A stretch of 64,000 nt of DNA from positions 15,070,177-15,134,176 of the forward strand of contig NC_057791.1 in the NCBI RefSeq assembly GCF_014905175.1. The letters run 5' to 3'. Within the stretch, counting starts at the first letter, position 1. Each line of letters starts with the position of its first letter. This document shows positions 1 to 11,365 of this stretch, piece after piece. The notes under the pieces were generated by a model. That model made no database searches. It was not told the DNA's origin and worked only from the letters and a program-made list of their open reading frames with translations. The translations under genes were made by a program, and so were the position numbers. The DNA comes from Aphidius gifuensis. Taxonomy: Eukaryota; Arthropoda; Insecta; Hymenoptera; Braconidae.

Positions 1-50
1 TTTCTCCAGCATTTCTCCGGAATTCCTCCGGCGTTTCTTTACTTTTGATC
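1..50. repeat. Truncated copy of CTCCG-rich dispersed repeat
   Basis: The window opens with closely spaced TTTCTCC and CTCCGG words. The same vocabulary (CTCCGAATTTCTCC and GCGGAGAA) recurs at about 34,540-34,660, 48,470-48,640 and 50,120-50,280. The copy is cut by the window edge, so its length is unknown. Confidence 0.4.
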
Positions 51-385
51 TAATTTCATTAACAGTTTGTGCAACAATATGTTTTTAACATTTTCTGGCT
101 TTGAATAAGTATGACTACGTTTGATCAAATCTGCTCGATATTTTGTTAAAGATATACCTGTTTTTATTTTTTAAGGAACTATTAAGTGGATTTTTTGCTT
201 TTATTATGTTGATATATATTGAAATATTTATTGAAACTTTGAAAGTTGTATTTCTTACCTTTCGTTTTTTTACCTGAATTTCAGTTATCCACGTATTTAC
301 CGTTTAATTTCCGATTTTTGCATTCTTATTTGAAGTAATTTCACATGTGTTTTTCAACTGGTTAAATTGTCAAATTTGTCTTTTC

Positions 386-501
386 TTCACGAACAAAAAT
401 ATATCCTGGTAATGCGCTCCTGGTATTTTCCTAAGCAACTCCAGGATATATTCGAATGACGTATATCCAGGATTATCCAGGATATATATTTTTTCGTGAG
501 G
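386..501. repeat. Small foldback (MITE-like) element
   Basis: The left arm at about 386-408 (TTCACGAACAAAAATATATCC) pairs with the reverse complement of 477-501, which reads CTCACGAAAAAATATATATCC. Inside, the word CCAGGATATAT occurs more than once. The whole could fold into a hairpin of about 115 bp. There is no coding capacity and no clear target duplication. Confidence 0.6.
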
Positions 502-502
502 A

Positions 503-2655
503 TTGAATCACCAAAAATGAATGCTTCATAATCATCTTCGATTTGAACACAAGCTCGCACCATCATGATTACGAAGTTCTCTTCAAAAAACAATGTTGAG
601 TATCCCGTGAACTACGAATAGCTCTTAATCTTTGACAAGATTATATTCGCACTCCAGCTTCTTATTCTTTATACAACTGTAAATGGTACAATCTACAGCT
701 TGTTATTTTTATTCAACGACAAAAGTTGTTGATCAATGTGAATTAATATTTTTTACTCTGTCATAATACCTGAATAAATGAATAAATGAATAAATAATTA
801 TATATCAATAAATATAACAGATAAATATTTTTAATTCATACTATATTTAACTAATTTTTTTTTTTTTTTTCTAAGAGATGATGTCTGAATTTTCAACCTG
901 GTGCTGCTGTTGATTAAATCATTATGGACTACCTGAAGACTATGTCATCAAATACTTCTGTAGGATGATGAACATCGGCTAAAAAGGTGGGACTTTTTTT
1001 AAATAACCATTACAGATAAAAGTTGTTTTTATATGTTTACTTGTCGATGATAAATCACTACCCAGTACCCATGCTACCACTTAGATGACACGTTTTATAA
1101 TATCAACAACATTGTCAAATTGTTGTCTACCACTTTGTTAACTTTGACTCTGTAATGTATCAAAATTCAAATCAAACTTTAGAAAGATAAATAATTATGT
1201 TAATAAAAAATTACAAGACTCTAGGATTTTTTTGAGAGAACAAAAAGTCAATCAAACCAGCCTTCTTTGACTTTATTTTGAAACTGAATAACAATATCAA
1301 ATTTATGGATTAAAATTATAAAAAAATTTACAATATAACTGAGTTTGATTTTCTGTATAATTTACAATTTAATACAAATATTTTTTTGAATGCCAAAAAA
1401 ATATAAATACAATTATGTCTTGTTCCCTGCATAATGGAGTAGTTGATAAGAAATTTTCCTTTTTTTTTTTAAATTTATTTTCTACCTGAAGAGCCTGTTT
1501 CTTTTCTGTCGATGTTGAGAGGTCAGAATCAATATAAATAAAAGAAAAAAGTAAAATAAAAAAATCCAGTCAAAGTTATGTATACTTGACTGCCAATGTA
1601 TATTTGTGATATACACATGTATATATTATTTTTCGTACTGGGGAAAAATATTGCTAAATGTGGCCATCACTGATGAACCAACCCACACCAGGTGAATGAG
1701 AGTTGAAGCAGCGACAAACAAGACAGGCCAATGTCTACCTTCGTATCATGAATGTAAATCCGGCGTTTTATTTGCCTGGTATCAAGGTTTATAGTGTCCT
1801 CAAACAAGAACGCCCAAGAGTGCACAAAGTTCTGCCTCTTGTTTCTCACCCTCTCACTCTTTTTTTTTTTTTTTTTTACGTATATGTGCATCTTGAGTTA
1901 TGTACAACTGTCGGATGCCAAGAAATTTGCATATATTTGTGACTTTTTTTTTTTTATATCTGTTTTTTCGATTTGTTATGCTTTTTTTTTCTGCGTGATG
2001 GAAGATTTTTGTGGTGCTTTTTTTTCTTTTTTTTTCGTAGCTTATTTTGAATTGGATATTTTGGATTACAATTAATATTCCAATGCAATTTTTTATTCAA
2101 ATTATTTAAGAAATTTAAGTAAATTAATTTTACCTGATTTAAAATAGTTTAATGATTTGATTTAAATTATTTTTAACAGCATGGTTTATAAAATAAAAGT
2201 CACCATTTGATTTTGAGTCTAATGATTTTGTATTATATCTAAACAATCTGGATTAATTTTTCCATAAACTATTATCAATTTTAAAACCCCTTAATTTGCA
2301 TATCAGCATTAAATTATTTTTTTAAATCATTGCATACGGATATCAAATTAAAATATCAACAAACGATTAAATCAAACTCTTGAAAAGTCGACATTAAAAT
2401 GTACTTGTTATACATATTTTTCATCGATGAATTATAACTCTTTCTATTGACAAAACAAAAATAATTTCATGGCAATTAACATGACGTGAAAATAATTTAA
2501 AATCATCAACACGATGTTATAACAGTCATAAAAAACATAGTCATATAATGCCATAATCTTTTTTTTTGTTTTTATTTTAATAATTACTTTTTATTTTCTA
2601 TATTTAAATATTTACATTGACGGCAAATGAAAGATAATATATATTAACGGCAGCA
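503..2655. other. Gene-free AT-rich DNA
   Basis: I see no exon-like open frame. The stretch holds A/T homopolymers, a short TGAATAAA-type repeat near 770-790, and one GC-richer island (1,640-1,830) listed separately. Short open frames at 1,667-2,075 run through poly-T and are low complexity. Confidence 0.5.
1640..1830. promoter_or_regulatory. GC-richer island, possible regulatory element
   Basis: Base composition rises clearly above the surroundings. It contains an E-box CAGGTG near 1,690. No conserved reading frame is visible. The regulatory role is inferred only from composition. Confidence 0.2.
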
Positions 2656-2659
2656 AAAA

Positions 2660-3690
2660 GGTATACACTGCTTTTCCTTAATTTTTATTTTAAAAATAAA
2701 TTTACATGTATTTTATTTATAAAATAAATAAAATGTCCAGGAAAGCAGTAGCTAGAAAAGATGTAGCTAAGTGATAATGTGACTAAGGAATTATTTCCTG
2801 AGACATAATTTTTGGCAACACTTTAGCTTCATCTTTCCTTAGCCACTGCTTTTCCTTAGACATTTTATTTTTAAAAATAATTTACATGTATTTTATTTAT
2901 AAAATAAATAAAAATGTCCATGAAAAGCAGTAGCTAAGGAAAAGATGTAGCTATGAATTAATGTGACTAAGGAATTATTTCCTTGAGACATATTTTTAAC
3001 ATTAATTCCTTAGCTTCATCTTTTCCTTAGCTACTGCTTTTCCTTGGACATTTTTATTTTTAAAAAATAAATTTACATGTATTTTATTTATAAAATAAAT
3101 AAAAATGTCCAAGGAAAAGCAGTAGCTAAGAAAAAGATGTAGCTAAGGAATTAATGTGACTAAGGAATTATTTCCTTGAGAGATAATTTTTTGGCAACAT
3201 TAATTCCTTAGCTTCATCTTTTCCTTAGCCACTGCTTTTCCTTGGACATTTTTATTTTTAAAAAATAAATTTACATGTATTTTATTTATAATAAATTTTC
3301 CTTGGACATTTTTTATTTATTTTATAAATAAAATACATGTAAATTTATTTAACAAAAATAGAAAAGTCCAAGGAAAGTAGTGCTAAGAAAGATGAGCTAA
3401 TGATTAATGACTAAGGAATTATTTCCTGAGACATTTTTTGGCAACATTAATTCCTTAGTTATCTTTTTCTAGCCACTGCTTTTCCTTGACATTTTTATTT
3501 TTAAAAATAATTTACATGTATTTTATTTATAAAATAAATAAAAATGTCCAAGGAAAGCAGTAGAAGTAAGGAAAAAGATGAAGCTATGAATTAATGTTGC
3601 AAAAATTATGTCTCAAGGAAATAATTCTTAGTCACATTAATTCCTTAGCTACATCTTTTTTCTAGCTACCGTTTCTTCCTATTTGACTTA
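2660..3690. repeat. Array of ~180-190-bp palindromic (foldback) units
   Basis: About five tandem units begin at a shared TGTCC word near 2,734, 2,915, 3,106, 3,366 and 3,545. The spacings are 181, 191, 260 and 179 bp. Each unit is an inverted repeat: the left half contains GGAAAAGCAGTAGCTAAGG and the right half its complement, ending CTGCTTTTCCTTGGAC. The linkers are themselves AT palindromes centred on ACATGT. The longest interval (3,106-3,366) contains an inverted linker near 3,290-3,350. The word CTAAGGAA or its complement recurs throughout. No coding capacity. Confidence 0.85.
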
Positions 3691-3699
3691 TATTTGCCA

Positions 3700-4127
3700 T
3701 GATAATGATAATTATCATGATTGAAAATGGTACCTGAGTCAACAATACAATATACAGATGTTAAACAATCGGTAATTATATTCTAATACAATATTCAAGA
3801 CGATTGTTTTATTTATTAAACTTGTTGTTTTTAATCCAAACCGATCCAAACATGAACATGATTGTTAAAGTTGCATATTCAAAATTACTCGTCGCTAGCC
3901 TGCCGGTAAAACAGCTGGCTTAGTATTTTCAATATATATTGTCGACTATAACCTCAAGCTGTCATTTTAATGTTAATTCGAGTAAAACAAAAAATTATGC
4001 TTAATTTATTGAAAAATATTCATGATTAGAATGATTAGAAACAAATTACAAACATAAATAGTCTATCTATTAATAATTTAGTTTCTTTTGTAAAATGCAA
4101 TTGATATTCTAAATTTTTTACTTTAAG
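3700..4127. other. Gene-free AT-rich DNA
   Basis: Nothing coding. A perfect 14-bp palindrome, ATGATAATTATCAT, lies at 3,705-3,718 just after the foldback array. Confidence 0.5.
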
Positions 4128-4241
4128 GGAATCTTACAGAATATCCGACGTCGGCCCGACTGAAATCCCGACTTTCCTCCGACTTAATAAGTCGGGACAC
4201 TCAGTCGGCCGACAGTCGGGCCGACGGAAGTTTTCTACCTG
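4128..4241. repeat. GC-rich CCGAC/GTCGG palindrome, MITE-like
   Basis: A very GC-rich hairpin sits in AT-rich DNA. The left arm (about 4,144-4,182) contains TCGGCCCGACTG and CCCGACTT. The right arm (about 4,190-4,227) contains the complements AAGTCGGG, CAGTCGG and CAGTCGGGCCGA. The core AGTCGG or CCGACT occurs many times. This is typical of a small foldback transposable element; I see no target duplication. Confidence 0.7.
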
Positions 4242-4244
4242 GGT

Positions 4245-5360
4245 CTTTCGTAGATTAATTCCAATTTTTTTCGACGACATAAGACAAAAAAAAAGATCTT
4301 ATTTTTTCATATTACAGAAAGTACATTTGATTCAATAGTTTTTTTTTATCATGTACATAATGCTATAGAAAAACTGCTAAAATAAAATATTTATCAAACT
4401 TTAAAGCATAATTTCATCACCTAAATTAATTGTAATTTAATTAATTTAATGAAAAAAAGTTAATAAAAATATTAGTTTATTAAATTACGACAGTCATCGC
4501 ACACTAAATAAATATAGAGACTGTAAATAAAATACCTGTATACATATCAAAAATTTTTTACAATAAAAAAACCACAAATAAAAAAAAAAAAACATGAAAA
4601 ATATATACGCACACAGCATCGGAAGCAGAAGAGCAAAAATGAAAAAAAAAAAAAAAAATTGAAACATACTGGCCTGCGGGTCACAAAAGTAGAGAAGAGT
4701 TTCAGAAAAGACAAGAGGAACGTTTTTGTTTTCTATAGTGACATTTATTTGGGAACAGGGACGTGGGTTTTTATTTTGCATAAGTCAGGATGTTGTGTGT
4801 ATAAGTTTGGAGGAAGAATCGTTGTAATATAAATCCTTAGTCGTGAGAAAGGAAAAAAAATTTTAAAATAATAATAGTAATAATAATAATAAATAAATAA
4901 ATAAAAATAAAAAAAAAAAAAAAGAGAACAGTAGAAAAATACAAGTGGACACAGTGGCATCACAAACTAGCACGGTGTTTAAGGCAGCAATATATGTTGG
5001 TTATACCAACTGAAAGAGGAGATATCTTTTCCAGTGTTCCCTCATCCTACTGTCGTGCATATAGGTCCTCTTTGCGACCATAGTCCACCCTGTTCTGCAT
5101 ATAATGCAACCAAAGGATCTGCCCAAATGCGGCATAAAGATTATTTTTTATCTCTTTTTATATTATTCACTTTCTTTCTCAAAAGAATTTATTGTTTATA
5201 TATCTATGGACTCTCCATACACCTACATATATTACATATACGTGTAAAAAATAATCAATATGTTCTATTTTTTTAATTAAAAAATATTAAATTATGGAAT
5301 TTTTAAAAAATTTTTTTAATAAGATACAGTGTAAATATGCTTCGTGATTTAATAAAAAAA
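4245..5360. other. Gene-free DNA with homopolymers and one GC-richer island
   Basis: Open frames at 4,494-4,963 run through poly-A/T and TAA microsatellite and look non-genic. The island at about 4,935-5,140 is less AT-rich and contains no long reading frame on a likely coding scale. Confidence 0.45.
4935..5140. promoter_or_regulatory. GC-richer island, possible regulatory element
   Basis: Compositional island within AT-rich intergenic DNA. The open frame starting at 5,034 resembles no family I know. Function is inferred from composition alone. Confidence 0.2.
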
Positions 5361-5363
5361 GCG

Positions 5364-6275
5364 GAAAAAAAATTAAGTCTTTTTGAGATCTCATAGAGAT
5401 CTCTTTTCTCAATCTCGATTGTGAGACGGATAGAGATTTTTCAGAGACAAATTAAAGAAAAATTGAAGAAAAATTAGAGCCGAATTAGAGATAAGTTGAA
5501 CAAGTTAACAACAAATAACTTTTTGAGCTTTTGTTTCAATAAATATTTACTTGCACCAACTCCGACTCTACGTTATTTTTTAAATATGGTTTCTAAGATT
5601 GACCTAAATATGTGTAAATAAATTCTTTTAATTCAATAATAACACAGTTTTATTAATAAACATTCAAATTTTAAAATTCAACAATATCTACTTGCACCAG
5701 CTCTAACTCTGACCTCAAGTCCGACTCCGACCTTAAATCAGACTCTACGTTTTTTTTAAAAAAATGATTCTGAGATTGACCTAAATATGTGTAAATAAAT
5801 TTTTTTAATTTAATAATGACACAATTAAATAGATAAACACCTAAATTTTAAAATTCAACAGTATCTAATCGTACCAGCTCTGACTCCGACCCTAAGTCTG
5901 ACTCTAACTTCGACCTTAAATCCGACTCTGCGTTTTTTTTGAAATATGGATTCCAAGATTGACCTAAATATGTGTAAATAAATTTTTTTAATTCAATACT
6001 AACGCAATTAAATAAGTAAACACTCAAATTTTAAAATTCAACAATATCTACTTGCACCAGCTCCAGCTCCGACCTTAAGTCCGACTCCGATTACGACTCC
6101 GACCTTACGTCCGACTCTACGTTTTTTTTCATCTGTTCTGTCACTGGGAAATTTTTTTATCGTCTATAATTTTTATCCAATTCTTCTTTAATTTGTCTCT
6201 GAAAAATCTATATCCGTCTCACAAACGAGATTTAGGAGAGATCTTTATGAGATCCCAAAAAGACTTAATTTTTTT
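5364..6275. repeat. Foldback transposon with ~130-bp inverted ends and internal tandem repeats
   Basis: The left end (about 5,364-5,470) carries AATTAAGTCTTTTTGAGATC, then AGATCTC, GTGAGACGGATAGAG and CAGAGACAAATTAAAG. The right end (about 6,165-6,275) is its imperfect reverse complement. Between them are about three full tandem units of ~180 bp; GACCTAAATATGTGTAAATA recurs at 5,601, 5,778 and 5,961. Each unit also carries a CTCCGACT-rich segment. There is no transposase, so it is a non-autonomous element. Confidence 0.8.
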
Positions 6276-7582
6276 ACCCATTTATAAATGAATGAAATTT
6301 AATAGTAATAGTAAATTAGAAAAGAATAATATTTTTTATTAAGTTATCTTTTTAAAAAAATACTCCAGCTATGAATTGATCAGTTAGTTGTATTTTGATA
6401 ACTGAATACAATGATTTTTATAAACTCAATATTCATTAATTATTTGAATTTATTTAATTCATTTTTTCACTTGCTAGTATGGATATTTTTATTGCAGAAT
6501 AGTTCCGTAATAACAGGTGTTTTTATTTGTGATATTTTATACTTAATAAATTGCTCTAAAATATATTAAGTCATGACATTTAATCATATGAATTTAGTGC
6601 ATCCCTAATATAATTTCTATTCAAACTCAAATATTGTTTTCTTCAATTTGTAAACTTTTCTATAAATCTATATATAGCTGAGGTTTGCTATTAAATTTTA
6701 TATATGTATTATTGTATGTCATGCAAGCTGGTTTTTCGGAGTAAACGTATACATTGAAAATTGGTCCTAACAGTTAACTATTAATGACAACGAAGACTAC
6801 TATGTGCTCTATACTCGATCTATTCAAACATAAACATATATAAACATTTATATATACAATATGTACATTGCACTCTTCTCTTCATGCAGATTTGTATCCC
6901 CAGGATGGTTGTTGCCATCGGCGGAAAGAGACCAGAGTTACCCACGAGTTGTCTCTACTCGTAATCCGATAGTATCCACCACGAGTGGAATCGAAACACA
7001 GTTAATTAGATTGAACCCACGACCGTGGCCTTTTCGATGACCCTCCTTCTGTCCTACACTTTTGGATATATTATATATATATTCTTCTTGTCTCACAATG
7101 CATTTAATATTTCTCTCTCTCGATCTCTCTCTTTTACTCTTTGGGCACCATGGTCATTGAAAGCTTCGTTCCTTTATAAAACCTCTTGAGACATATAACT
7201 CAAGAGACTGTACAAGCCAAGTACCATAGCTCTTGTATATACATTATTTTTTTTGTCAATGTATGTTGAATTGTATTTTTAAATATATCATTTTTTTGAA
7301 AATTTAAGATTTCTAATTAAAAAATATATTATTTAATTTGTATTTTTGTTTTTTATTACTTTGGGAATTCAAATCTAAAGATAAACTTTTTTTTTACCTA
7401 ATCACTTTAGCAATTCATTATAGCTTTTGAAGTATATATTTTGCTCAACTGACGAAAAGCTCAAGTGACTTAAATATTTTGCTGACTTTAGCACTTGTTT
7501 TAGGGAATGAAACTGTCATATTTAATTTGTTTAAATCTATTTTTAAGAAACAGTTTTTCCTGCCACAATTGTTGTTATTTTT
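6276..7582. other. Gene-free DNA with one GC-richer island
   Basis: AT-rich with CT and AT microsatellite near 7,070-7,140. The only stretch with unusual composition is about 6,880-7,065, listed separately. Confidence 0.45.
6880..7065. promoter_or_regulatory. GC-richer island, possible regulatory element
   Basis: About 185 bp of near-balanced composition in AT-rich surroundings, without a usable frame. It contains a homeodomain-like AGTTAATTAGATT core near 7,000. Regulatory function is inference. Confidence 0.25.
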
Positions 7583-7627
7583 ATCAAAAATAGGGCTGGC
7601 CCCAAGACTGAATATGCCAAGACTGGA

Positions 7628-7872
7628 CTCAATCTTGTCTTGGTCTTGTCTTGGTACGAAATATGCGAATCTTGTCTTGGTCTTGTCTTGGTTTTAAAAA
7701 AGTCAGTCTTGTCTTGGTCTTGGTTTTAAAAAAGTCAGTCTTGTCTTGGTCTTGGTTCAGTCTTGGTCTTGGTCTTGTCTTGGTCTTGGGTCAGTCTTGG
7801 TATTTTTTTGTTCTTGTCTTGGTATTTTCTTGTTCTTGTCCTGGTCTTGTCTTGGTCTTGTCTTGGTCTTGA
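7628..7872. repeat. Left subterminal GTCTTG repeat block of the hAT element
   Basis: About 245 bp consist almost only of GTCTTG and GTCTTGGTCTTG words with a repeated TTTTAAAAAAGTCA spacer. This gives a spurious plus-strand frame of Leu-Ser-Trp-Ser-Cys-Leu-Gly repeats. hAT elements often carry short subterminal repeats bound by transposase; that role is inferred here. Confidence 0.85.
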
Positions 7873-8016
7873 TAAACATTTTGTATATTTAAAGCATTAA
7901 AAAATACAAAACACACAATTAAAATAAAAAACAGAACAAAATTAAATATATGATTATTAGGATTATGTAAGTTGAAAATATTTTATACTTTTATTTAAAA
8001 AATTATATTACTTTTT

Positions 8017-9762
8017 TTACAAAGATTTGCCTAACCAGGAATGTAAACATAATAAGGCTCGGGCAGATTCATCGTTCAATGAATTGCGTGTTTTTGTCAT
8101 GACCAATCCTGCTACGGAAAAAAGACGTTCTGATGGCACAGATGTGGCCATAATGGAAAATAAATCTTTGGCCATTCGTGAAAGTGTTGGAAAATTATGT
8201 TCATGAACTTTCCACCAATCCAAAATATTTTGATCTTTAGTAGCTCTTTTTAAGGCTAGATATCCATCTAACTCAGCCTTAAAATCAATAGATTTTGGTG
8301 AGTCTTCATAAAGAGATGAAAAATCTATTGATTCGGTTTCATCATCTACCTTCTCTGAGATTTCTGGTACCACATTTTCTTCAACATGAGATGTTTCTGT
8401 ATTTACAGAAACATGATAATCTTGGTATATTTTGTTAAAATGTTCAACTGATTGTTGTTTCATTTCACGACCCCATGAGGTGGCAGAGAAGGTCTCTATT
8501 TTGTGCCTTGGATCCAGAATAAGGACCGCACAGTACACCCAATTCGTTTTATAATAATGCTTAAGCATTTTGTCTCGCCCTGCTTGAAACGCCTCAATCA
8601 AAATTTCATCAACACTTGATCGACTTTTTTTTTCATCAATTACCTTGACAATTTTTTCAATTTTAGTAAGTAGCATGTTAAAAACTACTATTACTAATGG
8701 TAAAGTGATATATTTATCTCCTCCAAGAGCAGTCGAGGTTTCCTTGAAATGCTTTAAAAAACTATGGATTCTCATAAGCAGTTCCCATTCATTATCTGTG
8801 AGTGTCCATTTTTTCCATTTTAAAGAATCACTCGCCCACAACAAATTCAACCCTTTTTTTAATACTAGTCCTACGTCTATCATATCATGAGTGGTATTCC
8901 AACGAGTACAAACGTCTAGAATCGGTTTTTTATATTTGATGCCAGCCAGGTTACATGAATTTTTTAAAGCATTTTGTATATTTTCTGATCTTCTAACTGT
9001 CACAAATGTTTTTCTTAATTTTAAAATTGCAAGTGATGGACTTAAATTATCCTCAGTATCATCATCTGATGATTCATCTGATGAATAATCTTCCACTGGG
9101 AGTTCTTCATCATCAACTTCATCCTCATCATCTCCGTTTTGCGTATAGACATTATCGTTCTCTTGACCTTTGCATTTCATAAGTTTTAAAACATCTTGCA
9201 CCCCCAGATTCATAATGTGAGCAAAACAACGGAAATGCTGATTGATTTTATCAAATTTGTAGTCGGAATTTTCCATTAATATACTTAATTCATGCATGAA
9301 AGTAGTATTAGCGGATGCATTATCAACCGTAATGCCTTGGACTTTATGTCCTAGTTCATACTCTTGGAGGCATTTAAAAAAAGTTCTCGCAATATCAGCA
9401 CCTGTATGATGTCCTTTAGACGGAATAAAATCCAGAGTAAGTGAACAAATATTCCAATCTTTATTAACAAAATGAATAGTTATTCCATAATAAGACCGGC
9501 CGTTTAAACTAGTCCAGCCATCTATTGTAAACGAGACTTTTGAAGAATTTTCTAGCAAGATTTTTTTAACTATTTGTTGTTGTATAGTAAACTGACGAAT
9601 AATCAATGCTCGTGCTGCTTTTCGGTAAGGCATTTTAATACTTGGATTAAGTAGTTTAAAAAATTCTTGAGTTTCAGCATCATCGAAAAAATTAAATGGC
9701 AATTTTTTCTTGGCCATCCATTTAGCAAGTGTAACTTCAAAATTTTTTGCTAACAAATTTTC
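8017..9762 (-). CDS. hAT transposase, exon 2 (catalytic and dimerisation regions)
   Basis: Exon 2 encodes residues 111-691 of the transposase and ends with TAA at 8,017-8,019. It begins in phase 0 right after a TTTTCTAG acceptor (AG at 9,764-9,763), with codons Glu-Asn-Leu-Leu. Family landmarks in order: IDGWTS with the first catalytic Asp near residue 191, TVDNASAN with the second Asp near 257, RCFAHIMNL near 289, the CTRWNTT tryptophan region near 397, and the C-terminal hAT dimerisation segment (about 605-691) with ATSVPSERLFS. An acidic low-complexity insert of about 35 residues lies near 318-350. No stops or frameshifts interrupt it. It catalyses cut-and-paste excision and insertion, acting in the nucleus. 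Similarity is to the ZBED/RICESLEEPER-type hAT transposases. Confidence 0.93.
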   Translation of the reverse strand, partial: ENLLAKNFEVTLAKWMAKKKLPFNFFDDAETQEFFKLLNPSIKMPYRKAARALIIRQFTIQQQIVKKILLENSSKVSFTIDGWTSLNGRSYYGITIHFVNKDWNICSLTLDFIPSKGHHTGADIARTFFKCLQEYELGHKVQGITVDNASANTTFMHELSILMENSDYKFDKINQHFRCFAHIMNLGVQDVLKLMKCKGQENDNVYTQNGDDEDEVDDEELPVEDYSSDESSDDDTEDNLSPSLAILKLRKTFVTVRRSENIQNALKNSCNLAGIKYKKPILDVCTRWNTTHDMIDVGLVLKKGLNLLWASDSLKWKKWTLTDNEWELLMRIHSFLKHFKETSTALGGDKYITLPLVIVVFNMLLTKIEKIVKVIDEKKSRSSVDEILIEAFQAGRDKMLKHYYKTNWVYCAVLILDPRHKIETFSATSWGREMKQQSVEHFNKIYQDYHVSVNTETSHVEENVVPEISEKVDDETESIDFSSLYEDSPKSIDFKAELDGYLALKRATKDQNILDWWKVHEHNFPTLSRMAKDLFSIMATSVPSERLFSVAGLVMTKTRNSLNDESARALLCLHSWLGKSL

Positions 9763-10484
9763 CTAGAAAAAAAATAAAAAAATTAGAACAAATCCATTAT
9801 AAGTGAAATGTGTATATTAATGTACTAGCTATTAATGAAGTAATTTTCTATTATATTATTATTTTAATTACAAATATTTAAATTTTATTATAATATTTTA
9901 TTGTATTTAAAAGATTCTCGAATTTTTAAATTTTTTTAAATATATTGTTATTATTATTATATGTATTTAAAAAGCCCAATTTGTTTAGAATGAAATTTAA
10001 TTGACAAAATAATCAAAGTAAATAAAAATAAGTAAAATAAAGTTTAATTAAAATAATAAGTCTCAAGAGCCCCAATATATTATTTCTTTTGATGCATATG
10101 TATATATTTATTATATTTTTTTTTAGTCGTTATGAGCGTTATGTTTATAGATAAATACGACGTTCTATAAACATAAAGACCAGCGTGACAAACACTCACG
10201 AGAAACCATGGTAACGACTCAAGATTAAGTGTATACGTATAGTATACGTGTGAGTCATTTTTGTTTCTATTATTCTGTCCACTAATTTTTATATGTGTTA
10301 TATATATATACGTGTAGTTTGTTATGTTTTTTGCTGATAACGAATGAATAAATATAAATTGAAAAAATTTAATCTCAGCTTATTAACTGATACATTAATA
10401 TACATATTTATGTCGATAAATATACTATACATATTCATTAACAATTAGTAAAATCTATATAATAAATAAAAATAAAATTTTTAC

Positions 10485-10814
10485 CTTGATATTATGAAGC
10501 GTTTGTTGTCCCGCTGGTAAATTTTCTTTATTGGTCGTGACGAAATTTTCTTGAAATATTTTCTTGTGGGATGATTTTAAATGTCGATACATCCCTGATG
10601 TACCACCATTATTTCGCTTGATAAATTTCACAATTTTATGTTTTTTGCACTCCAAACATTGACCAACCTGATCATTGTCTTTAATTGTGTACTTGAACCA
10701 ATTAGTAAACTTGAAATGTGATTTCGGCACATTGATCGGCTCATCAGTATTATCACACTCATCTACCCGCGGTCTTTTTGACGGATTTTCATTATTATTT
10801 ATATCAATATCCAT
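10485..10814 (-). CDS. hAT transposase, exon 1 (BED zinc finger)
   Basis: Exon 1 runs from ATG (10,814-10,812) to an AAG|GTAAAA donor and encodes residues 1-110. A basic KRPR segment near residue 13 could be a nuclear signal. The BED-type finger uses Cys53, Cys56, His78 and His83, and binds DNA, usually the element's own ends. The 722-nt intron (10,484-9,763) joins phase 0 to exon 2. Total protein length is 691 residues, normal for the family. The start is chosen because it is the first ATG of the open exon, about 0.57 kb inside the right end of the element. Confidence 0.88.
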
Positions 10815-11225
10815 TGTACTCGCGACAATTAAAAAGATAAAATATTTTTGTTTATTTTAATTTTTAAATTAAATTTATTCGCGCAGTTTCAGTAAATCAA
10901 AATGGGCAGTCAAGACATGAAACTATATGGAACACTTGACTTGACTCTGTAGTTGTGAGAATGGAAGAAATCCGAGCCACAAAGATTGTGTAGTGTTAAT
11001 TACATTGGTTCGTTCTTATGTTTTATGATTGGCCATTCATCAAGAATATTATTATATGAAGCCTTTTTTATCGACACATAGGTTATCGAAATTATTATGG
11101 CGCTGTTTTCATTATTAAAGTACAGTGGTTTTGACTGACTGTCAAATGTATTTCAGGGTAGACCAATAAACTTACTTGTATATATCAATATATTTAAATT
11201 TTTTATTTTATTTTGAAAAAATAAC

Positions 11226-11365
11226 CAAGAGTCTTGGGTAGTCTTGAGTAGTCTTGGTAAAAAAGAGAGATCTTGTCTTGGTCTTGTCTTGCATTTAAAA
11301 ACATCAGTCTTGTCTTGGTCTTGTCTTGAAAACCAAGACAAGACCAAGACAAGACCAAGACTGGT
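11226..11365. repeat. Right subterminal GTCTTG/CAAGAC repeat block of the hAT element
   Basis: GTCTTG words dominate 11,226-11,330 and then flip to CAAGAC words at 11,331-11,362, directly before the right TIR. The inverted switch makes a local hairpin. It mirrors the left block at 7,628-7,872. Confidence 0.85.

Noticed and set aside
2660..3690. CRISPR-like array
   Set aside because: Units are palindromic throughout with no unique spacers, and the DNA is eukaryotic.
7651..7872. Plus-strand open frame of Leu-Ser-Trp-Ser-Cys-Leu-Gly repeats
   Set aside because: It is the translation of the GTCTTG subterminal repeat block of the hAT element, not a gene. The same words occur in the right block in both orientations.
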